64,000 nt of DNA from Guadua angustifolia (Eukaryota; Streptophyta; Magnoliopsida; Poales; Poaceae), in contig CM070515.1 in assembly GCA_036346375.1 (NCBI GenBank), positions 13,600,423 through 13,664,422 of the forward strand, given 5' to 3'. The notes beneath the pieces are model-generated. The model did not search any database. It worked only from the letters and a program-made list of their open reading frames with translations, and was not told the DNA's origin. Positions 12,645 to 24,280 of this stretch are shown in pieces. The first letter of the stretch is position 1. Each line of letters begins with the position of its first letter. Both the position numbers and the translations under genes were made by a program.

Positions 12645-13149
12645 GTTACAAGCTGTTGAACGTTGATACGTACGGCACAAGCGCCGCATCCTCCAATCCA
12701 AGTCGATCTGATCTGGCGGTTTTTCCGGCAATTTCTGGTTCTTAGGCTCTTAGCCCCCAACTAAACTCGCCGTCGTACGTTATACCGTGCGTACGTTTTT
12801 TCCCAACAGCGTTACCTAATAAATGGAGTTTATTCTCCCCACCAACCTTCCAGCCGCGAAGCAGTCCACCCCACCGGCGCCGCGGCCGCCGAGCGCACGT
12901 GGCGACGTGCTTGGTGGGGAATTCCATGGTGGGACGCCGACCCGCGCGCGGTCTTAACCAGCAACAACCCCGTCACTAACTCGCGAGTCAACTCGATGAA
13001 AACGCCCATCAAGTCAGTGCCCTGCCGGCTAATGCCGTGCCCAACCCACGCTTTCGTTTATTTGCCCCTTTCCACTTTTGTTTTTCACCCTTGGCTCCTC
13101 TTAAACAAAATTACAAATCTGGCTTCTTCCTTTAACGGAGAAATTTTCT

Positions 13150-14860
13150 TCTTTGGCCCTCTTAAATAAAACTAGCCAGTTCACGCGCTACGCCGCGTCG
13201 CGCGAAATTCCGTAGCGTGTATTACGCGTTGTGCGAAATTTGGGATATTCGGTCGCGATGCTGCTTCGCGCGAAATCTTGTATGACAAATATTTTTGTAA
13301 AAAAATTAGGTAATCTCAGTTTTCTTGTTTTTTTTAAAAAAATGGTCTACTAAAAGTCGTCGGCGAATATTTAAATTGCTAGGAGCCATCAATGAATCTT
13401 TTTTTTTAAGAAAAACACAAACGAATCAAAACGTATTCTTGGGTTTTCTTTTGCATAATTCCCACGTAATTTTGATTTTCTAATTTTTTAAAAAAAAGAG
13501 TTGTTAGAAGTTATCGACGAATCTTTGAATTGCTAGAGCTATCGGTGAATCGGTGTTTTCTTAGAGAAAAAAGTAGAGGGACCTAAATATCTTTTCGTTT
13601 TTTTGCGTAATTCCAGTTTATTGTGTTTCTTTTTTTAAAAAATAGGTCGCTAGGACCCATCGGCGAATCGTGAATTTGTTATAAATGGTCATAAATCTGC
13701 GGTTCTGTTTTAGGAGAAAACAAAGCGTATTTTTGTTTTTTTTACGTAATTCCGATCTTTTTGCTTTCTTAAAAAAAAGGGTCGTTAGGACCCATCGGCG
13801 AATCTGTGAACCGCTATAAATCGTCGGTGAATCAGTGTTTTTTGTTTTTGGGAAAAAACCACGGAGGGATATAAATGTAATCTTATTTGTATTTTTATTT
13901 TTTACGTTAGGACCCGTCGGCGAACATATAGGCTGCTATAGACCTTCGACGAATCTGTGTTTTCTTAGAAAACCACGGCTAGCCAGAATAACGCGCTATG
14001 TTGCGTCGCGCATGACGATACAACGTGAAAAATCTGAGAAATGTGGTCTCATTTTCAGTTTTCGTATTTTTTTTAAAAAAAATGAGTTGATAGGACTCGT
14101 CGGCGAATCCATAGACTGTTATAAACCTTCGACGAATCTGTATTTTTTTTCTAGAAAATTACGGCTAGGACCCATCGACGAATCTATGGGCTACTATAGA
14201 CCTTCAGCGAATCTGCGTTTTTTTTAGAAAACCGTGGCTGTTTTTTTACGTATTTCAGAAAATTTGGTCGTATTTTCGGTTTTCGTATTTGTTTAAAAAA
14301 ATGGGTCGTTAGGACCCGTCAGCGAATCTATGGGCTGCTATAAACCTTCGATGAATCTACGTTTTTTTGATAAAACCGCGGTTACGACCCGTCAACGAAT
14401 CCATATATTACTATAAACCTTCGATAAATCTATGTTTTTTTTAACTGCAGAGGGATACAAAGTAATTTATTTTTTTCAGGGTCTGTTTCGTAAAAAACAC
14501 CCGAAGACGAATCCATGGGCTGCTATAAACCTTCAACGAACCTGTGTTTTTTTTAACTGTAGAGGGATATAAAGTACTTTATTTTTTTGGGTTCGGTTCG
14601 GGAAAAAACACCAGGAGGTCCTAAATGTAAATCGTGAGGGATATAAATGTAATTTTGATTTTTTAGGGTCTATTCTATTAATCAGGAGGGTCTAAATTAA
14701 ACCACAGAGGGACTCAAACGTAATATCATTTTTTCTAGGCCTTTTTTGCTAAAAATCGATTAGAGGACCTAAACACGATTTTGCATTTTTCAAAGGACCT
14801 CGTTGCGAACATGCTGAGGTGGCATGCCTGAGCTTCGCCCGATCCTTAGCGCTTTAATAG
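13150..14860. repeat. Degenerate repeat element with recurrent GACCCATCGGCGAATC units
   Basis: The motif AGGACCC(A/G)TCGGCGAATC, followed by TATGGGCTGCTATAAACC and TTCGACGAATCTGTG, recurs at about 13660, 13787, 13910, 14090, 14165, 14310, 14388 and 14500. T-rich and A-rich runs lie between copies. A GCGCTACGCCGCGTCGCG block opens the element (13188) and a related one recurs at 13990. The end reads TAGCGCTTTAATAGTAAGTATAT. Flanks carry a similar TTACAAATCT-GCTTCTT at 13108 and 14872. Class not assigned. Confidence 0.6.
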
Positions 14861-15387
14861 TAAGTATATATATTACAAATCTAGCTTCTTTTCTAACCGA
14901 TAAAGCTAAGGGATCAAAAATAACGATCAGAGAGAGGGTAAATGATCACAAACAAATTTCCCTTAAAAGAAATTAAATAAAACCTCACTTGATCAAATAT
15001 GAGCGAGAATGAAAATTTTTAGAGAAAACTTGTATGCGGCGGCACTACCGTCAACTAGAGAGCGGTACTACATGTGAACAGTAAAAATATTGTCGGCGTA
15101 TTCCACGAAAGCAGGCGGAGGATCTTGGCCGGGTTTTGTTCGGAAGGAGGCGTCTTGGCATGGTGGCTAAACCTAGAGGCGAAAACCCTAGGGACTCCTC
15201 TGTGAGGATTCGGCGCCCATGAAATGCGGATGACGAAGATTTTTACCCGAGTTCAGGCCCTTTGGCTCGGGTAATAGCCTTACTTCTGCTAGATTGTTTT
15301 TGAGAAGGTGTGAAGCTAATACAAAGCTCTTGAGTTACAAGTTCTTTCCTCTCAAATGCGAGTCCCTTTTCCGGGCACCGGAGGCCC

Positions 15388-15394
15388 TTATATA
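15388..15394 (-). promoter_or_regulatory. TATA box in 3' LTR
   Basis: On the minus strand it reads TATATAA, followed by GGGCCTCCGG. The same block is at 26274-26268 in the other LTR and at 51286-51292 (+) in the solo LTR, so this is the conserved core promoter of the family. Confidence 0.65.
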
Positions 15395-15729
15395 GGGAGC
15401 TAGCAGGGAGTAGGTAAAAGGAGGTCATCATCTTGATCCTATACATTTATTACTCCTTCCGTCTTGTCAGTTCCTCGGCCTCATTAAATGCCTACGCGTG
15501 CCTTTGCCGGTCATGGGATGGGACACCTTTGTGACAGTAGTCGAGAGATGTCGAGGAGAATGGGCTGTCGCGAAACCCTTGCAAGCGATAAACTGCCATG
15601 GCGAATTGCTGCTCGACCCGATGCAGCGATGCGGAAAAGAGCCTTCGAGGCGGCCACCGCGCTCCACCTTTTACCTCGCGGCGGAGATGAGCGAGGCGTC
15701 CTCCCGCTTGATTGCTAGGCGCCACGGGC

Positions 15730-16230
15730 TGGCGCCGGTTGCCCTTTACGCTTGCGGCGCCCGATGGGCCGACCGCTGGCCGTGAGCCGTGTCGCCGCCG
15801 GTTGCCGCCGCCACGTGGTAGCGCAAGGCGGCAGGCGTCTCGCCCGCTGCTCGCCCGGGCGCCCGTGGACCCGACGCGCGGCCGTGGCAGGCGTGATCGC
15901 CGCCGGTTGCGAGCCGCCACGTAAGCTGGGCGCCAAGCGGCGGCGTCTTTCGCCCTGCCGCCGGCGCCCGTGGGCCGACGCTGGCCGGCGCGCCGTGATC
16001 GCCGCCGATTGCCAAGCGCCCGCGTAGTGGTAGCCGGCGGCGGGCGTCTTTCGCCACTTTCGCCAGCGCCACGATGGAACGCCGCCCGGCTGAGCGTGAT
16101 CGCCGCCCGGTTGCCCGGCATACGTAGCTGGGCGCCGCGGCGGCGTGCTTCGCCCACCTTGCCGCCGGGCGCCACGTGGACCGACGCACAGCCGTGGGCC
16201 GTGATCGCCCGCCGGTTGCCGAGCCGCCCG
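15730..16230. repeat. Tandem repeats (about 100-110 bp) in the 3' LTR
   Basis: GTGATCGCCGCC-GGTTGCC recurs at about 15782, 15893, 15996, 16100 and 16201, with spacings 111, 103, 104 and 101. Each unit includes a CCACGTGG-type or degenerate site and a GGGCGCC block. Confidence 0.75.
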
Positions 16231-16310
16231 CGGATTGTACTTTATCGCGTGGAGAGGTACCCTAGCGTATAATCTGGCCGCAGTAGCCGAACTGTCCTAG
16301 AGCCTTGACA

Positions 16311-16326
16311 TATGCCTCCTTTTAGA
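16311..16326 (-). other. Polypurine tract of the Ty3/gypsy element
   Basis: On the minus strand it reads CTAAAAGGAGGCATA and abuts the LTR start TGTCAAGG. This is the position and composition of a plus-strand priming tract, and it fixes the 3' LTR inner border at 16310. Confidence 0.6.
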
Positions 16327-16481
16327 ACCTTCATTTAATGCACTTAATGCTTAGCGCTCTTAGGCGGCCACTACTCATGAGTCTACGAGCAGCGGTTCCG
16401 TAGCGTATCCTGCCGATTTTCCTTAGGGCAAAGCGGCGCATAATTACGCCTTTTCGCGAACCGCCCGACGTGAAATGCGCA

Positions 16482-16488
16482 TATATAG
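16482..16488 (+). promoter_or_regulatory. Possible antisense TATA box before the extra ORF
   Basis: TATATAG occurs on the plus strand 99 bases before the ATG at 16587, with a CT-rich stretch (16520-16575) between. The spacing fits a plant core promoter, so the extra ORF may have had its own promoter independent of the LTRs. Confidence 0.5.
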
Positions 16489-16586
16489 ATGCATCTGTGT
16501 CGGCGGTTTCCATATACTTTTCTTGCGCACTTTTGCTTTCTTGTTCTTCGCCTCTTTTCCCCAGCTCTTCGTCTTCTTGATCCACC

Positions 16587-17033
16587 ATGGTGAACCCCAT
16601 TCCGGCCTCTCGTCGACGCACCGCCGTGAATCGGATGAGGATCATCGCGCGGAAGGCACCTTCCGATACCATCGAGGGACCGCACGCCGTGTGCCTCTCC
16701 GACGAGATCGTCACGCACATTTGGGCCATGATGGCGGGCCTTCTTCCACCCCAGGAGTTTTTTCTCACCGTCCTCCACTTCTACGAAATCCATCATCTTC
16801 ATCTCACCCCAACTCTATCATCTTCCTCGCCATCTTCGCACACCTTTGTGAAATGTTTATGGGGTGATGCGAACCTTCCTCTCTTCCGCCATTTCTTCAT
16901 TCTGCGCCACCAATGGCGGCGAAGTAGTGGGGAGTTGCTATTTCGCCGGGGCGGATGGCCTCCCACTATATTCCCTTCCACCAGGTCAAGCGGAGGACAT
17001 GCGCGAGCGATTAATTTGTACATCCGAGGATGA
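16587..17033 (+). pseudogene. Antisense extra ORF (PF04195-type 'putative gypsy transposon' domain)
   Basis: This ORF is on the plus strand, opposite to gag-pol, between integrase and the 3' LTR. ATG at 16587 sits in CCACCATGG. It encodes an N-terminus rich in Arg/Ala, then LPPQEFFLTVLHFYEI and HLTP; after a frameshift near 16805 the other frame continues NSIIFLAIFAHLCEMFMG; a second shift near 16867 restores LPLFRHFFILRHQ. These are the diagnostic blocks of the domain often called 'putative gypsy type transposon' (Transposase_28). Antisense extra ORFs at this place are known from Tat-lineage elements such as Grande. The function is unknown. Further 3' the plus-strand sequence to about 19900 is GC-rich and without recognisable homology. 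Confidence 0.7.
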
Positions 17034-19469
17034 TGGCGGAATCGGCACGCAGGGGTACCGCCGGGCGCGCCGACGCCGAGAATCGGAGCTTCGCCCGGTC
17101 GAGAGGCAGCGAGCCAGCGCAATAGCAGCACGTCGGCCGGATTGCGGACGCCGGATGAGCGGAGGGTGGCGGGACTACGGCGGAGGATCGCCCCCAGCCG
17201 TGGCGTCCGGCCTTCATAAGCGATACAGGCGACAACGACTGGCAGCGCGCGTGGCGGGCGTAAGTCCTTGTCTTCTTCTAGTTTCCTTTAAGCACATTTT
17301 TCTGCGGCTTCCTACCAACCGACCGCCATCTTTTTCCCTTTCTTGCGACGAGTGAGGGCAACTTTGAGGAGCCAAACTGGTGGCTTGGCTTGCATGCCCG
17401 ATCTTTGCCGGTCCCCAGCGCCACGCCCTTTCCAGCCGGGCCCTTGCGCTCGCTTCGCCGACACGGGCCGCAGCGCCTGCGGATCGTCAGTGCTGCTCCG
17501 GAGATGGACTCCACGAGGGCCGCCGTGATCCCGCCATGGCGTGGTGATCGAGGACGCGCTTGCCGCCGCGACGTGATCAGACGCAAGCGAGCCATTCATT
17601 GCCGACACCACTTGCTCCGGACCCTAAGAGGCCAGACCCACGGACAAAACTGCGCACCGCCTTGACCGGCCCGGCGTGGTGGTACCCCTTCAGGGGCCAG
17701 GGAACGCAGGGGCGCCCCATGCGACTTCACCTCCGGCGCCGCCGCCTTCCAGCAGCCGGCTCGAGCCTTCACCAACCGTACCTTCCCCTCGGCCGCCAGA
17801 CAACCTCGGCACGGAGCCTGTGCCACCGCTCAGCAGGTGGCCTCACGCTCTAATGGCAGGCTTGAGCTTGAGGGCGCCACCAAGCGGCGCCTCGGAACGC
17901 GCGTAACACCGGCGCCAGCGGCAGGCGGAGGCCTCTGGAGGCGCCTCCGCCGCCACCCGCCAGCGGAACACTCCGTGGTCGAGCAGGTCTCGCCTCAGCG
18001 TCGCCGCTACTTGCCATCGCCGCGCAACCGTCGAACTCTTCACTCGGAGTAAGCGACATGCGCGGCACTAACGCTTCGTTCTTCGCCGCCTCGGGTATGG
18101 CGCCAGACGGCCCAACAGCTTGACCTCGGTGGCGGGAGCCGAGCGGGGCGGAGAAGAGGCGGCGGCAGTGGCGCGAAAGAGGGCTAACGGCCATCGCAAC
18201 GGCCAGACGGACGGAACAGGCCGAGACCGAGAGGGAAGGCGCGGCTGAACACTCGGAACTTGAATCCTTCACTGCGGTGCAACCTCGCGATCATCTTTGA
18301 AGAAGCGTTCAGCGCACCAAGAGGTGCTGGAACCCTTGATGTGACGTTGAGCGTGCCTGGAGGACTCGGCGCTTCAATTTGCTCACGCGACCAACCAGCC
18401 GCGGAGGCGCTGAGACTCCGCCGCCCTAGCCGCTTCGCTCCGCCACGAAGGGCGCCAGTCGCGATCGCAGCGCGACCTACACGCTGCTCTTGCTGCGCCG
18501 GCCGCCGTGCGCTTTTGATCCCATGGCGGTGGTAGCGGCCGGCGTCGGAGGAGACGCGAGCAGGCGGCCTAAGCGAGAAACGCGTGCGGCGGGTGCCGAA
18601 CACGTGGTTGGAGATCTTTGCGGGTGGAGCAGCGACCATGGATGTCTCCACCCTTCGCCGCCGAAGGTGGGCCGAAGCGATGAACTTGACTTTGGCGAGG
18701 CGAGAGTGAAGGCGGCGACTTTCTTCTTCCCTTTTTTTATTTTGCCGACGCGAACTGCGTCGTTAAAGACCTTGGACAACTTTTGGATGAATGTTAGATG
18801 TTTAATCGTTATTCATGTGTTGCTTATTTTTAAGATTGAATCCGTTATATTTGCTTGTTAGATGGCCGTCATTAGAAGCTTATAACAGCTTTTAAGCACG
18901 CTAAATGAAGGTAAGCGTCGAGTCCTGCCAAATGATTTTATGTGCTTGTTGTGATCGCAAGCATAGATTACGCGACCACATAAAGCGAGGCGTAAAAATG
19001 GCCTTCGGTAGAACAAGGAACGAAGGACACGATAAGCGTCCTAGCGTCAAGTTTCTGCGGCGAGATTATCGCAAGTTTCGCCTTCCGGAACTTAGACCAC
19101 GATGATCGCGAAAATGTACCCGCGGCGTGGCGTGGCGAGACGACAAGTTTTGGAAGTGCCCTTAGGCCGACAACACTCAGCGGAGACGACGGCGGTGCTT
19201 CCGCGCTAACCAACCCGGCGTCTGAGCCGTGGCAGAGCGCCAGTGCCTAAGCCCGACACTCAGGTGACTTGGCCTCGCCGGGACGTTAACACGTTAGCAC
19301 ATCTTCTTCTATCATGCGGGCCATTGGTCTCAACGCTATGCGACAATCACGCGTAGCTCGACCCATCTTAGGATATGATCGTGAAATGGCCAAAAATGCG
19401 TATAGAGCGCTTATCTTGTTTTATATGCGCTTGGGACAAGGAACACGAGTCTTTGGGCGGCGACTTACA

Positions 19470-19740
19470 GGGCCGCGCGAAGCGACCCCAAGCCCAGGCG
19501 ACCCGACCTTGGCGTAGCCAGGCGACCAGCCAAGCTGGGCGCCGGGGTGAGCCTGTGGGCCAAGGCGGCGGCTTGAGAACACGGGCGGCGACGGCCCCCA
19601 AGCCAGCAGGCGACTGGGCCTTGGCCGGGCGACCAGCCATCTGGTAGAAGCGAGCACTTGGGAGGCGTCGGCAAGCGGCTTGGCGGACGCGGGCGGCGAC
19701 CCCAAGCCAGGGCGACCAGCCCTGGACGCAGGGGCTTTTA
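19470..19740. repeat. Imperfect short GC-rich tandem repeats inside the Ty3/gypsy element
   Basis: The block GGGCGACCAGCC, usually with CAAGCCAG nearby, recurs at about 19493, 19522, 19625 and 19705. Spacing is irregular. It lies in the region between integrase and the antisense ORF. Confidence 0.45.
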
Positions 19741-20202
19741 GTGAAAGTAAGCCAACACTTTTATGCTTACCTGGCGCGCCTGATGACTCACCGGAAGGTG
19801 AGTAAACATCTGGAAGGGCATACGCATAAAATAGGCCGGAACATTCTAAGTCCCAAAGATGAAGTGTCTTGGCTCATACTGTTTGGATTCTAAGTCCTTG
19901 TGAGCTGCCCAGAAGCCGAATCAGCGGTGCTATGTACCAGCAATGAGTTTTAAAGTGGCATCGGTAAGCCGTGCTTGCGGTGGCGACAATGATTAGCCGA
20001 AGAGCCAACTTGAGGTGTCGCGAGCAGCGTCGAGCACAGTACTAACTTCGCCCCGTCGCCGGGCTAAGTGTACACAGAGCGCGAAGATCGCCATGGATTT
20101 CACGAAGGAATTAGCAAGCGCACGAGAACCAGCAACATACACGCGCATAATTGCCACTCGAAGCACAACTAAGAGGAACAGTAATGGTGAAGCAAAAAAG
20201 CT

Positions 20203-21450
20203 TTACGGGCAGCAGACCTCACTTGATCGCCGGAAATACCATGACCCCGGTAGGAAGAGGGCGTACCTCGAGGTCGATTGGAGCAAGTCGCGGGTACCTA
20301 CAATTCGCCGGGGATAGAACTTCCGCAACAAGTCTATGTTGTAGGAGTTCATCAGCTCTTCACCGTCCTCAGTGGCTAACCGGACCGCCCCGGGCCGAGA
20401 TACTGAGACCACCTTGAAGGGGCCCTCCCATCGGGGAGACAGCTTATGTAACCCGGCGTGCGTCTGAATCCTGCGCAAGACTGTGTCGCCCATTGCCGCG
20501 TTGTTCTCGAGAGACCGGGTGGCGTGGTATCGCTGAGCTTTTGCGATAGCAGGCGGCGGCAAAAGCGGCCCGATCCCGCACTTCCTCGGAGGTTAACCTC
20601 TTCACGGAGATCTTCTTGGTCCTCTTCATTGAAAGCGAGAGCCTTGAGAGCCGGCGACCTTCCGGAGGGGAGAAGCGGCTTTGCCGCCATACACCAAAAG
20701 AAGGGTGTCTCGCCGGTCAAGCCTACCGGTGGGCGGCAAGCGAGCGACGCAACCTGATCGGGAGTTCTTCGTCCATCTTGTACCCGCTTGTGGAGTCGAT
20801 CCGCGCCCTTGTCTTGAGGCCCTTTAGTACGGTAGCGTTGGCGCGCTCCTTGACCATTGCTCATGGGATGGGCCGCCGGCGAAACATACCTTGGTGCCCA
20901 TCTCTTCCGCAATTCGGAAAAAGCGCTATTTGGTGAGCGGGTGCCGTTGTCGGTGATGATGCGATTAGCGACCCAGCGGGTGAAGATCCAGCGCATGAAC
21001 GCGGCGGCGGCGATGTACGCCGATGGCTCGCTTGCCTCGGCCTCGACCCACTTCTTTGAACTTATCGATGGCGACAAAGAGGTGGGTGAAGCCCCGTGGC
21101 GCGCGAACGGACCCAGGATATCGGCCCCAGATCATGACGGCCGGAGAGTGGGATGGTTTGCGAGCTTGGGCTGGTCGGTGGGTTTACTGGCGAAGAAGCG
21201 ACAAGCTTCACACGTCCTCACCGGCTCGCAAGCATCACGGAGGCGGTAGGCCAATAAAATCCTTGGCGAAACGCTTGCCGACTAAGTTCGGCCGGACATA
21301 TGGCTCCCATGCGCCTCCATGGATATCGAGAGCGGTCGCTCCCTCTTCCCAGTGATGCACCGGTAGAACTCCATTTACGCTCTGGCGATATAGGTCCCCA
21401 CCTACGAGTATAGCACGGCGCCTTCGTGCAATCTTCTCGGTGAGGCATCA
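20203..21450 (-). pseudogene. Integrase region of the Ty3/gypsy element
   Basis: Pieces of the zinc-binding part and the core are visible: KKWVEAEASEPSA, RIITDNGTRSPNS (core Asp, 20967-20924), SPAAHPMSNGQ, and TGETPFFWCM. The C-terminal region ends with LHKLSPRWEGPFKVV and SRPGAVRLA followed by LLRKFYPRR near 20300. At least four frame changes occur. The core Asp-Glu arrangement cannot be read in one frame. Confidence 0.8.
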
Positions 21451-21968
21451 TCGTCGGGATCACTTGGTCACGCGAGAAGGCGAGGATAGGGTCCATCCAT
21501 CGATCTTCCTGCCCAAGGGTGGCGACCACTCGGTGCTTTCGCTGGGTACTCATTGGGCGAGCTTTTCCCTGGTCTTTGCAGCTGACCGCTGGCGAATCTT
21601 CCCTCCCGGACACGAAATTTGGCGAGCCGCTGCCCTCCTCACTGAATTGGAGGCCGTGTGGCCACCGCCTTCCCACTCGAGCGGGAGGCGCGGCTTGACC
21701 TTGCGTCGTCCCCACGGGCGGGGGCAGACAGTGACACCATCATCCCCACAGAATCGTGGCTGCGATGGGCCGGTCGCGGTAGTCTTTCTTGAAGACCCGG
21801 CCGGAGCACGGGCCTTTGAGGATGCAAGTGGGACAAGCCGTCCATAAGGTGATTGTCCTGCAGGGGACATGAGTATACCCAGACCTTCAAAATGGCGCTC
21901 CATTCTTGGGACCTCTGCCAGTGCGCGCCATGGTGGGGTCGGAACATTGGAACTCCTTTCGTGCTTGA

Positions 21969-22540
21969 TTAATGACCGGCGAGGAGTCTCCCTTGACTTA
22001 GAGCGCTGATGCCCAATCTGCGGCGATCTTGCCGCCGCGGTGGACCTTCATATTCAGCAATGTTGTTGGTGGCCTTGAATTCGAGGCGACCACGTGCGGG
22101 GAGGGTATCACCGGTCGGGAACCGGACAACCCGGCCCAGCGCCTTCCGGCTGAAGGATCCATCAAAGAATAACGTCCGGGGAAGCCGCGGGTGCTCTTCG
22201 GCTTCGGGGTGGCGAGAGTCCACTCGGCGGCGAACTCCGCCAACTTTTGACTCTTGATAGCGGTGCGGGGCACTGAATTTGATGTTGAATTCCCCGGCTC
22301 CTCGACCATTTAGCGACTGACATTCGGCTTCCACGATTGTGGAGGATTTCCCGCGAGGGTAGGCCGTGACGGCGGTGATTCTCGCCCGAAAATAGTGCGC
22401 GGTTTTGGGCGCAACCAAGACCGCATACAACATCTTACGAGCACGAGGATGCGAAGTTTACGCTTCATGCAATACCTTGCGATGTAGTAAACCCGGCCGG
22501 GCGCCTTCCTCTCGCGACCAACAACTGCGCTTACCACCTC
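21969..22540 (-). pseudogene. RNase H region of the Ty3/gypsy element
   Basis: Minus-strand fragments include LYAVLVAPKTAHYFRA (end of the polymerase connection), then FFDGSFSRKA and ATNNIAEYEG, the first RNase H Asp and the conserved NNxAEYEA block. Frames shift between these blocks. Confidence 0.75.
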
Positions 22541-22686
22541 GGGGTGGCGGCGATATCTGAAAGCAAAGGCTCACCGTGGCAGAAACCCGCCGGGGGAGAG
22601 GAAATCTTGCCGGGTCTTCAAATGCCTTCGAGCTTCCTCAAGTCCATTCAAAATGGTTAGTCTTCTTTAACAACTTGAGCAGAGGC

Positions 22687-23466
22687 TTACGCTCTCCCAA
22701 GCGGGCAATGAATCGCCCGGGGAGGCAGGCGACCCGGCCGAACCGAACTTGCTTGAGTCGCCTTTGGCTTCATGTGCTCGATGGCCGCTATCTTGTCGGG
22801 ATTGGCCTCGATGCCCATTGGACACCCGAAACCCGGCAACTTCTTGGGAGGCACACGAACACGCATTTTTACGGGTTGAGCTTGAGCAATTCTTGGGAGG
22901 TTAGCAAAGGTCTCCTCCGGGTCTTGGATCGAGTTCTTCATTCTTTTTAATCTTCACTACCAAGTCATCGCGTATACCTCAAGATTAGCCCTATCTAAGG
23001 CGGAAGGTAATATGCATAACGCGATAAGTAGAACCGGCATTCTTTAAACCAAAAGTCATCCTTACATAACAATATCGCCGTTAGAGTTTACAGCGATCTT
23101 CTCTTCATCTTCAAAGCGCCATGCTGTCTGGTGGTACCAGTGCAGCGTCGAGGAAGCCTGGCCGATTCGCGCCCGGCAGTGGAGTCAACAATGAGATCGA
23201 CGCGGCGGAGATATGGATCGCCAGGCGGGCCTTGTTGAGGTCGGTGAAGTCGACACCATCGCCACCTCCGTTGGATTTCTTAGCGAGCGCAGGGTTGGCA
23301 AGCCACTCGGGATGAAGACTTCACTGGCGATCGCGCTCAATAGCTTCTCTACCTCCTCTCGAATGGCGTCCTGCCGCTCGGCGCCGACCTCTCGAGCCCT
23401 CTGGGATCGGGCGCCGCGTCGGAGGCGTTGCGGTCGGTGCTCGATCACCTCCAGGGACCCGGTCAT
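22687..23466 (-). pseudogene. Reverse transcriptase region of the Ty3/gypsy element
   Basis: The start is recognisable as AIREEVEKLL followed, across frameshifts, by WLANP, KSNGGW and CVDFTDLNKA-like pieces (23460-23230). The end is well preserved at 22941-22687 with DPEETFANL, PPKKLPGF and GIEANPDKIAAIEHMKP. Between about 22950 and 23100 the sequence is too decayed to place the YxDD motif. It is not a functional polymerase. Confidence 0.75.
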
Positions 23467-23689
23467 GTCGGACGGTTGCGGCGAACACGTCTGCGTTTGG
23501 TGGAGGAAGGTAACGCGTGTCTTCTATTTGGCGCGAGTTGGCGCCAATGTTAACGGATCTTCGGGGTTCGCCCCACTCGGGCGACCACCTATACCTCACC
23601 GGCGGGCCGAAGTGAAGCACTGGTCCGGGCACGAGGGCTCCAGAAGTGGCGTCGGCAAGCGGCCGCACTAAGTGCACCGGCAGATCCCA

Positions 23690-24280
23690 AACCCTGCTTG
23701 TGGCGGCGCAGGACCTCCGACCTATCACGTTGATGACAATGGGGCCGCTGCCCTGAGCATCTTCACCATCATGTAAGCATAGTGGGTAGCCGCCATGAAT
23801 TTGACCAACGCCCGCCCGATTAAAGCAAGCGTTATATGGGGAGGTCGAAATCGGCGACCTCGAAATCCACCATCTCGGTGCGGTAGTTATCCTTTTCCGA
23901 AAGTGGCGGGAGGCAAACTTGACCTAAGGAGCAAGCCCGATCTGGGCTACCGAAGAACGGCGAGGTCGGGGCGCGAATCTGTCGTCAGGATCTGCGGCGC
24001 CATGAATCTGCGACGCGACGGGAGGTTGATGGAGCTGCCTCCGTCCATCCACGGCGCCCCACCAGTACATTGGGGACCGTGGGTGCTACCCACGATCGGA
24101 GAGATGCCCTAAGTGGGGGTGCCCTCGGTGGTGGTGACGGCCCGAAGGTGATCATTTGCTCAGACCATTTCGGTGTCCGACCGTCCCTCGAGCTCGGCGC
24201 CGTGGCGTATACCTCCCTTTTACCAGCCGTTTGTGGCGGCGTTGGAGGAGATGGTGGATGAACCACCATGGATGTCGCCA
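23690..24280 (-). pseudogene. Retroelement protease region
   Basis: Near 24040-24110 the minus strand reads PNVLVGR then GGSSIN in a shifted frame, the usual context of the retropepsin active site in plant Ty3/gypsy elements. The region continues toward 23700 with ATxxAYMMVKM-like pieces. Several frameshifts are present; the catalytic Asp context is not intact in one frame. Confidence 0.5.

Larger units (their letters stand above)
15091..16310 (-). repeat. 3' LTR of the Ty3/gypsy element
   Basis: It shares long stretches with 25971-27170, including the block around GGGACTCCT, the GCTAATACAAAGCTCTTGAG block and the TATA segment. It begins with TGTCGGCGTATTCC and ends with CTTGACA. It contains about five copies of a 100-110-bp GC-rich tandem unit at 15730-16230. 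Relative to the right LTR it has about 30 extra bases next to the inner end. Confidence 0.88.

Noticed and set aside
15492..16189. Frames of 147 and 227 codons in the left LTR
   Set aside because: They are translations of the LTR tandem repeats, matched by similar artefacts in the right LTR.
16864..17355. 163-codon plus-strand frame after the antisense ORF
   Set aside because: Only its first part overlaps the frameshifted antisense ORF; the rest has no recognised content.
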